This document shows positions 47,974 through 57,000 of a DNA stretch of 64,000 nt, piece after piece. The DNA comes from Aldrovandia affinis (lineage: Eukaryota; Chordata; Actinopteri; Notacanthiformes; Halosauridae), in the NCBI GenBank assembly GCA_029706075.1, contig JAINUG010000033.1, positions 2,728,001-2,792,000 on the forward strand. Direction: 5' to 3'. Every line of letters begins with the position of its first letter. Positions within the stretch are counted from its first letter, which is position 1. A program made the translations under genes and the position numbers. Under the pieces are notes generated by a model, which saw only the letters and a list, made by a program, of their open reading frames with translations, was not told where the DNA came from and did not search any database.

Positions 47974-50871
47974 ATATACTCACTTATGTCTACATGCATG
48001 CACACAAACACACTCATTTCCTGCCTCACACACGGCGGCTGCAGGAGAGAGGTGTGGGGGAGATTCATTTTGCAGTGGAGTCGCATGGCAGCTGAAGGTG
48101 AGGTGCCTGCCAAGATGGTTGTCTGGAACAAGAGAATTATGGGAAATCTGGGCAGAAATGAGGGGAAGCTAATTGAATTTTGGCTGGGCGCAGGTGGAGG
48201 ATTCGACAGCAACGCACACGTGTTGTGATTAGCGGACACCCTTATACAGACTGACGTGTTACACACACTGTTCTTTTATACTGCTGTCATCGCTCTTAAC
48301 TGCAAATGGCAGGGTTGTGTGTGTGCCGATGGCTTTGTTCTGTGTTGTCCTGATGCTAGTGGAGTGTGTTATTGTAATGATGGCTGTGTCGTGCGTTGTG
48401 TGTTGTATTGATGGTATTGTGTGTTGCGTGTGCTCCCACTGCAAATGGCAGGGTTGTGTGTGTGTACCGATGGCTTTGTTCTGTGCTGTCCTGATGCTAG
48501 TGGTGTGAGTTGTTGTAATGATGGCTGATGGTTGTGCGTTGTGTGTTGTATTGATGGTGTTATGGTGTGTGTGTTGTATTGACGGTGCCCTGTGGTGTAT
48601 TGTATTGTATTGTGGTGTGTTGTATGTTGTATTGATGGTGTTGTGCTGTGTTATGGTGTGTGTTGTATTGATGGTGTTGTGTGTTGTGTGCAGGGCTGGG
48701 GTGATCACCATGCAGGCTCTTTCTGAGGAGGACCGCAGACTGTGGATGGAGGCCATGGATGGGAGAGAGCCGGTACGTTCCCATGGAGACATCTCCACTG
48801 GATCTTAGGACAACAACCCAACCCTTTCAAATGCAACCACCTCTATGACTCAGTCTTCCTGCTCATTTAAAAATGATCTCTATTTCATTCCACAAACAGT
48901 GGTTACCATTGTCCCTGTTTTTGAAACAGAAATTGAAACATTTTTTCCACTTCTCTTCTTTATAAAGTATACATACTCATTATACATTTTGTAATTGTAA
49001 TGTATTAAGTTCCCCTCTTTGGTGACCAAAATGCTTTCAAGAAAGTATTTGAATATTTTACAGAGATTTAAATGTAACTGATTTCTCAAAGACCTCTTCT
49101 GGTAGGCATTCTGTGGTATTAGAGATTACCTGCCGAAATTTCAAACAAGATGTTTACAGAAAGGATCCAGTGTGCTTTGAGTGAGATTGTACATTTTAAC
49201 TGCCTTTTTAATTAAGCATATGTTTGTTTTTTCAACTGGTTTTCTAATCAGGGTACTGTAAATTTAATGTTGCCAAGTGAAATTCGATATGTTCTTCTGT
49301 CATGCAGACTGTATGTGACATCACTAAACCTGAGTGCTTTTTCCAAATGCTCCTTTCTCTAGAGATGTTAGGTTTCCACTGATGTAGAAGCCTTGATGGC
49401 AGTTGGTCAGGAAAAGGTCATGTGCCTTCATGAATGTTTGTCCTTTGTCTTTTCCAGGTCTATAACTCAAACAGAGACAGTCAAAGTGAAGGAAGTAAGC
49501 CCTGTTCTTTAGAGACAATTCATTTCCTCCACCATCTGTTCATACATGCGTTTTATATTGAAGTTATTTTCATATTGAAGTGTGTTTTATTCATATTTCT
49601 GGGTATTATGTTATTTTAATGTTGGTGAGTGCTAGGTTGGTTTTATGTTGGTCAATGAAACCTTATTTTCATACTGATGAGGGTTGGGTTATTCACACAT
49701 CAGTCAGTGTTATTTTTGTGAGTGAGCTATTTTATATACGCAAGTGTGGATTTATTTCCGAAATTGTGAGTAGTGGATTCTTAGCATATTGAGGAGTGGG
49801 GGTGTTATTTTGATGTTCATAAGTGATGCATTATTTTTCATATCCATGAATAGATAGTAGAAAGAAGGTTTGTCCTTTAAATAATTAATCTAACATTGGC
49901 TTACCAGCGGTGCGTGAAGCTTAAATGAATAGTTGTTGGAAAATGCTATCCGCACATTGCGCCTCAAGAAAGGCACTTTTTTTTTGTCTTTGCACTCTGT
50001 TCTACAGTACATTTTGCAAGCAGAAAAACGACGCTTCAAAATTCATTGTGGCTTTTGTGATTCTTTTTTGAGGCACAGTGTGCAGATAGCCTTTTCCTAC
50101 ACATGTTCATGAGTGCCCTGGCTATATTTCAGTGGCTCAGCTGGATGTCATCGGCTTCAACGTCATCAAGAAGTTCATCCATGCCGTGGAGACCAGAGGT
50201 AAAGGCGGTTGGCCCAGGGCGGGGGTAGGGGCCCCTGGTCCTGGACAGCCGCAGGGTGTGCTGGTGGCTGTTGTCACTCAGCACTTCATTGATTAATGAA
50301 AGCAGTCTATTACACAGTTAACTCACCTCACCTGGTCTCTTGGGTCTGAACTGGCTTGCTGATTTAGGGTGAACACAAAAAGCAGCAGACTCTGCGGTTC
50401 GTAACTAAGCAATGTTATATCCGTAACTTGGCCATATTTTGAGCAGATAAATAATGCAGTCCCAGTAAACTCAGACCCCCCTGTTTCCTGTGTTTCCTGT
50501 TTCTTATAGTGACAGTGTGTTCGTTGTCATAGGCTGGTATCTTCCATTCCCCCTTTCAGGAATCGACGAGCAGGGTCTCTACCGGATTGTGGGGGTAAAC
50601 TCCAGAGTGCAGAAACTGCTGGGCCTGACTATAGGTAAGAGAGCCTCTCTCTCCCTGCACAGTAACGACTGCCCTTCTGTTGAACGCGGTCCTATGGAAT
50701 TCATTTTTTCTTAAATACAGTTCTTTGAAAGGAGATTTAGTCAAAGAAAGAATAAAAAGAGGGGCATTCATTGTATCCTGTGACTAATGAATGTTTAAGC
50801 GCCTGTGTGCAATGCTGGAATGTGATTCAGCTGGCTGGGGCTCCCTTCTGCGTGCGTGCATGCGCTTAAAT

Positions 50872-50921
<50 letters not shown>

Positions 50922-50925
50922 TGCA

Positions 50926-51012
<87 letters not shown>

Positions 51013-54000
51013 GTATTGGTGTGTGTGTGTGTGAGAGAGAGGGTGTTTGTATTAGTTGGTGTGTGGGAGATATTGATAGTTGGAAGGGGGAGATATTCTG
51101 GGACCCCCACAGTCTCTCTGTCTCTGTAGCGTATGTCCCTGTCCCACTGTAGTGAAGTGCACTGATGCCCTTTCTGCAGCTCCAACCTGCCTGATGTACC
51201 CCACCCTGAGAGAGCTATAAATACCCACTAGAACTCTGCTCTGCCCATCATCCGCATCGTACACCACCTCCCACACTACAGGACACACAGCCCTCTTTTC
51301 ACATTACACTCCACACGCCTTTCGCCTGTCTAAAACCGCTTTGCATTATCGCCTGATCTGTCTGTCACCTTTTACCATGAAGCCCGCCCCCTTTCAGTTC
51401 CCCCTTCCCCCTTCCTCTTCCACTTCCCCTTCCCCCTTCCTGAAACAGGGGTCAGCTTACCTTTGATTGTCCCTGTCACGCAGACCCTAAAACCTGCGCA
51501 GATGTGGAGCTGGACACCGCCGAGTGGGAGATAAAGACCATCACCAGCGCACTCAAGCACTATCTCAGGTAGTACTGTCCCGGAAGGACCGGCGGGCTCA
51601 CAAAGCCCAGACACATTGTCAGAAAGTGGCGCCTGTTCTTTGTACGGGCAAAACCAACAGGGAGGCCCGCTCCTGGAACTCGGCCCGCCTAACCACCTAA
51701 TTTGATAAATCCTTGATTTGATCGGGGCAATTAGTGATAAACGGCAAGCTGGAAGACGCCCCCCACACAATCACCTCATCCCTCTTTGTCTTTTCAGGAT
51801 GCTGCCCGCGCCTCTCATGACTTACCAGTTCCAGCGGAGCTTCATCAAAGCTGCCAGTGAGTGTCCATCCCCCCCCCCCCCTTTGAATCTGCAGGTCATC
51901 CTTTGCCACACGACCAGCAGATTCATAGTTTCTTTTTCGTCTTGGAACCCAGCCTCTCAGGGACGAGGGTGACATGAAGCCCGTGAAGGCAGCGCAGGAT
52001 CTGTGGTGTGGGCCTTGGGCAGAAATCAGGGAGCGGACTCATCCGGGCGGTTTTACAGCACATGCATAGGCATAAGATTGATTCGATATCCCAGCGCTGC
52101 AACGCCTTCTTTCTGTGGTGAAGGCGCACTCCCGCCAGATCTGCATTTACACGCACTTTACACACACAGTCAATGAAATGCCACTTGTTTCTTGTAGGGT
52201 CCTTGTTTAGCTTGGGTTCCCACACTCTTTGATAATCCTTGAAAGCCAGTCCTCAAATGTATAAAAGGTAGAATTGTGGATCTCAATTGTGAGTTAGTGT
52301 AGTTGAATGTGTTTAGTGCTTGAATGTTTTTGTTGAGAGATTTCACCAATCATCTTGAGAAGCTTCATGTGCAAATTTTCTTTCAATTATGCTCTTAGAA
52401 ACTGATGCTCTTAGAAACTCAAAATGATTTTGGGGTTTAAAGAGCTGATCCTGGAACCACTTTCATTTTCAGGGATATTGCTGTAGAGGTGTGCAACACT
52501 TGTGATGCCTACTCTACTATTTGCGGGGGATGTGACCTTGAAGCGACTGGAAAAGTCCTTGATTTGGTAGCATAGGTCATTCTGGGAAGCTTGTATAATG
52601 GTTATGTGGAATAGTATAATAAGAGTCTATATTTAGTCTCACTCCTTATATTGCCATGGCCTGATATGACATTCGCCAGCTCGAGTGTGGTATCACACGG
52701 TTGTGTCGCGTTCTACACAGTTGGTGTCGGTGCTCTTTTGTGTGCAGTGTGGTTAATTGATTTAATAATAATGGATTGCATTTATATCGCGTTTTTCATC
52801 TCATGATCTCAAAGCGCTTCACAGTGAAGGAGGAAAACCCACCTCAGCCACATGTGTAACACCCATCTGGGTGATGCACGGCAGCCATTTTGTGCCAAAA
52901 TGCTCACCACATCAGCTGAGATGGAGAAGGAGGGAATTATTGAGCCAATTAACCTGGGGGATGATTAGGTGGCAGGTTGAAAGACTCATGCTGAATATTT
53001 TGCCAGGACTATGGCAAACCCTGCACACTTTGTGCTAAGTGCCGTGGGATCTTTAATGACCACAGAGTCAGGACCTCGGTTTAACGTCTTATCCGAAAGA
53101 CAGCGTCTTCTACAATACCCTGTCCCCATCCATGTACTAACCAAGCCACATTTGGTCAGAGTCAGCCATTTGGCAGCAGCAGGGTGTATGGCGTGTATGG
53201 CTGCTGATCCTGGCGTTTGACAGATATTGTAATTGTGGGAAAACAAAAACAGCCAATAAAGGATCCGAATTAGCTCTGCAGGATCTGATGATTATTTATT
53301 CAGTTTATGATTCATTGCATTCATATAGCACCTTCCATTGCTACCAAAACATTTAACCTTGAAGGGCTGACTCACCTCAACAATCACAAGAGGTATAGAG
53401 ACCCCACATAGGTGACGCATGGCAGCCATTTTGCGCTAAAACACTCTACATGCATTTGTTGATCTGGATGGGCAGATATTTATGTAACCATTTGAACTTG
53501 AGGATGATGGACTTAAGATGAACCAGAGAACCAAACATAAAACCAAACATAAACCCTTTGTGATAAGTGCCTGCTACTCTCTGCTGTACTCTCTGCTACC
53601 AGAAGGTAGCTACAGGGTGGTATGGCTGCTGTCATTTGTTTTGATAATGATTTTGTCCTACATTATCATATATTATCATACAAACAATGTATGATAATTG
53701 TTGAGTCTGTTTAAAACTAGGTGGAGCAAGCTACAAGTGTTCTTATTTCTGAATGAAATATGGAAATGATTTCTGAATGAGTGGAGTAACATAGGGGTGC
53801 TTTTTATCTGAATTGATCAGTGTATGTTTGCCAGGCATGATTAAGCATAGGATGGATTTCAGAAACAAATGAAAAAACCTTCCAAGCCCGTTTCCCACTC
53901 AGTCTGTCAATATTCCGGTCTCTGGTATTCACTCACAGCCCTCTTACTTTCCTTCTCTGTTTATTTTCATCCCTTCCTCTTCCCTTCTGCGCCTCTCCCT

Positions 54001-57000
54001 CTGCCCCTAACTCTTTCACTTCTCCACCGACCCTGCGTCTCTCCATCACATCGAATAATGAGTTATAGTAATTGAGTTATAATGTTCATCTCAGCGTGGC
54101 TCCCGGTAGCTTGCCCAAGGTCTCAAATCTGTTTCCTGGAGGATTGGATTAATAATGAAATGGTGCCGGGAGCCAGCTCGTTCTAAGGTATCACTGTGGG
54201 GAAGAGGGGCGTTTAGGGCCGTTAAGTTCAGCAGGCTCTTCTCTTGTTTTTTTAGTTTTTTAAACCAACATAGAGCCTCGCCACTAGGTGGAGCCGCACG
54301 TGCAGTTTGGGAAACGCAAATGAGTAATGCATGCTAATGAACCACAAAAAGTGATAAATGCAACTGTAACCAGGTATTAGCAGAGATTACTGGGAAATTT
54401 GAATTTAATCATATTAAAAAAAAATATATATTTAAATGTATTTTTTTAATGGATGTACTTTCCTAAGGGTGGGATCATGACAGCATAATGAAGTCAGTTC
54501 TTTAGTGGAGATGCTGTTTGCCACTGAGCGTGGTCGAGGGCCTGTGAATCCAGGGCTGGCTGTGGATTCCATTTGATCCGAAGGCGAGCGCGCCCTGGGG
54601 TTCGATGGAACGCGTCCCTCCTGTTGCCGTCCACATGACAGGTTTATAGGAACGGCGCCTCGGGCTACTGGCCTCACGTGGGCTGGGATTACTACTTCAG
54701 TCAATGTTTGCATCGTGCTGATATCAGACATCACAGCCAGACGCTGCTTGCTATGAGAATTTCCGCCAGGTGCAAGAGTGGGTGGGGGGCAGGCAAAAAC
54801 ACACCAGGCCAATTGTCTTAAGGGTTATAGTTTATAGTGCTGGATCTGACACAGCTGTTGAACTCTTAAGTACGAGACTTAACTCAGACAAACTATATTC
54901 ATAGTGGCTATCATTGAATTTTAATATTCAGTATTCAGGTTTTAGGTTTCAATTAACTATCAATGTATATGCTCAGTTGGGGTATTAAGAGATTTGATCT
55001 TATTTTTTATTTATCTTTTCATTCTTAATTCATTTCTTAATCAATAATCTATCATTTTACAGTTTGGAATGGCGATTTTATGTGTGTGCCCCTCCCAGCA
55101 CTGCAAAACCCTTTGATTCGGGAGATGTCAAAGGAAATGTCTCCCCTGAAGCGCGTCCTGCCAGCCGCTGCTTCTTTTTGCCGTGCGGTCCACCCGCTAA
55201 TGTGGGCAGCAATTGTTTCGGTGGAGCACACTTCATGCCCAGCTGGCGTAGGCAGACCGCAGGCCCCCAACTGACCGCAGGAACTACTCTTGCTCGATGA
55301 GATGGTACATACCATTGATCCCTCACTGGCGTGCGGTCATAATTCAATACCAGGCCGCGGGGTGCATTGCTACACCGAGCCCTAGGAGAAGCGAGTGAAC
55401 AGAGAGGTCCTGTCAACCACATCCAAATTCATAAGGAAGTGTGAGCAACATTCACATTCGTGAATGTAAGACCACACATCTGTGTTACTGAGGAAGTCAA
55501 AGAGCGAGAGTCACATCAGACTTTATTTATAAATGCATTTATTTAACCAACTGGGCGTAAGACAAAATGAAAGACAAAAACTGGGTGAAAGACAACAGCA
55601 TCTTTTTTTTTTTTTGATTTTTTTGATCTTTTTTTTTTGCTTCCTCCCAGAACTGGAAAATCCGGAGGCCCGGATCTTGGAGATCCACAGCATTATCCAC
55701 CGGCTGCCGGAGAAGAACAGACAGATGCTGGACCTGCTCATGAAACACTTGGCAAAGTAGGTCAGGGGTTTACTCCTGCTTTTCTCAGTTACAAATCCCA
55801 CAATGCTGAGGGCTAAGAGGATTGGGCTTGTAAAGAGCTGAATGCTGTTGACAGCAGTAATGACAACACTTTACCGTGCTCACGCCTCCAATGGAGCCTT
55901 TGTTTTCCTCACTTCTCGAGGGTTTGGTTTGCTACTCTCCGAAGTGGACAATGTCTTATCGAACCTAATCTCCTACATTTACGGGCCACTCTGGTGTGAT
56001 GGAGACAAACTTTGGGATCTAGCTATCATTAATAGAAGTTTTACTTGGCTCCTCTACAGTCATATGTTAGATATGGTGGAAAAAAAACCCTACGATGGTT
56101 TTTCTCAAAGAAAAAAAGAGACAAACTAAATATTTGGGCAAGCGAGTACAGGGGAAAAACAAAATAACTTGAAAAGCTGTGAAAGTTCATCACCTTTTAA
56201 ACTATTTATAATCCTCTAAAATATCATTCCTATCCTTTTTTATAGTGTTTACATCATTAGACTTTATAAATGTTATGAGATCTTTTTAGCCTTTAATGAG
56301 TTAGGAGTACTGGTAGTCTACAGCACAAGTTAATTACGTGATGATGTCAGGATATCTTGTGATAATGAGAATTTCCTGGTCTCGGCTGGTAATAACGATC
56401 ACCGTGAACACAGGCCGGGCCCTAGTGTCTTACTTTAGATCGTTGCCTTTGGCTATGTCATCACCCGACTATAACTGGGAGTCCAGTCAGTCCACCCTGG
56501 CGGGACACAGTTGGTCTAGTCACGTCAGGGGCATGATGTGTTTACGTCTGCCAGGGTTCCTCGGGTTACCACTTCATTAGCAATAGCAACGACATGCCAG
56601 GTGCCCACAGGCTGTCAGTTGGTGTCAGTGAGAGACACGCCTCTTGCCCAAGCGGCACTAGCCGTCCTGTGGCCTGTAGGGTGTAGACTAGTCACTGGCT
56701 GCGTCAGTGGAGTGCACACACTTGAGCTGCAGTGCTGCTGATGCATGACTGTGAGTGGCATAGAGGTGATTCCAGAGGTTAGTGAGTCCAAATTGGCGAG
56801 AAAAGGGGGAAAAAGAATCTCCTTCCTGTGATGTAGCCTGCACACTGCAGGGTGAACCACGAAAGGGTAACGGGTGTGTGTATTCCTGCTATGTGACAAG
56901 TTTTATATGTACGGCTGTTACACAAATTCCTTTGCCAAAGGAGTAATCAAGCCTTACGGTTGGAATCTGTGTGGAATGTGGAACAACGGAAACAAATGAA

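Larger units (their letters stand above)
46782..48693 (+). other. arhgap26: arhgap26 intron, 1,912 bp, repeat-filled
   Basis: Holds a GT microsatellite, an inverted SINE, a CA microsatellite and a 139-bp tandem duplication that grades into a TGTTGTATTGATGG array before the next exon. Confidence 0.9.
48773..50559 (+). other. arhgap26: three arhgap26 introns (48773-49457, 49495-50132, 50199-50559)
   Basis: Short GT-AG introns around the 37-nt exon and the first RhoGAP exon. No mobile element was recognised. Confidence 0.85.
51857..55650 (+). other. arhgap26: arhgap26 intron, 3,794 bp, longest within the exon cluster
   Basis: Holds two copies of a dispersed repeat (52757-53220, 53340-53680). 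The rest shows no exon. The GC-rich segment at about 55080-55420 is open in several frames without recognisable domains. Confidence 0.85.

Noticed and set aside
48259-48798. Thr-His-Asn-rich minus-strand frame
   Set aside because: It comes from the TGTTGTATTGATGG array and the antisense of the exon at 48694.
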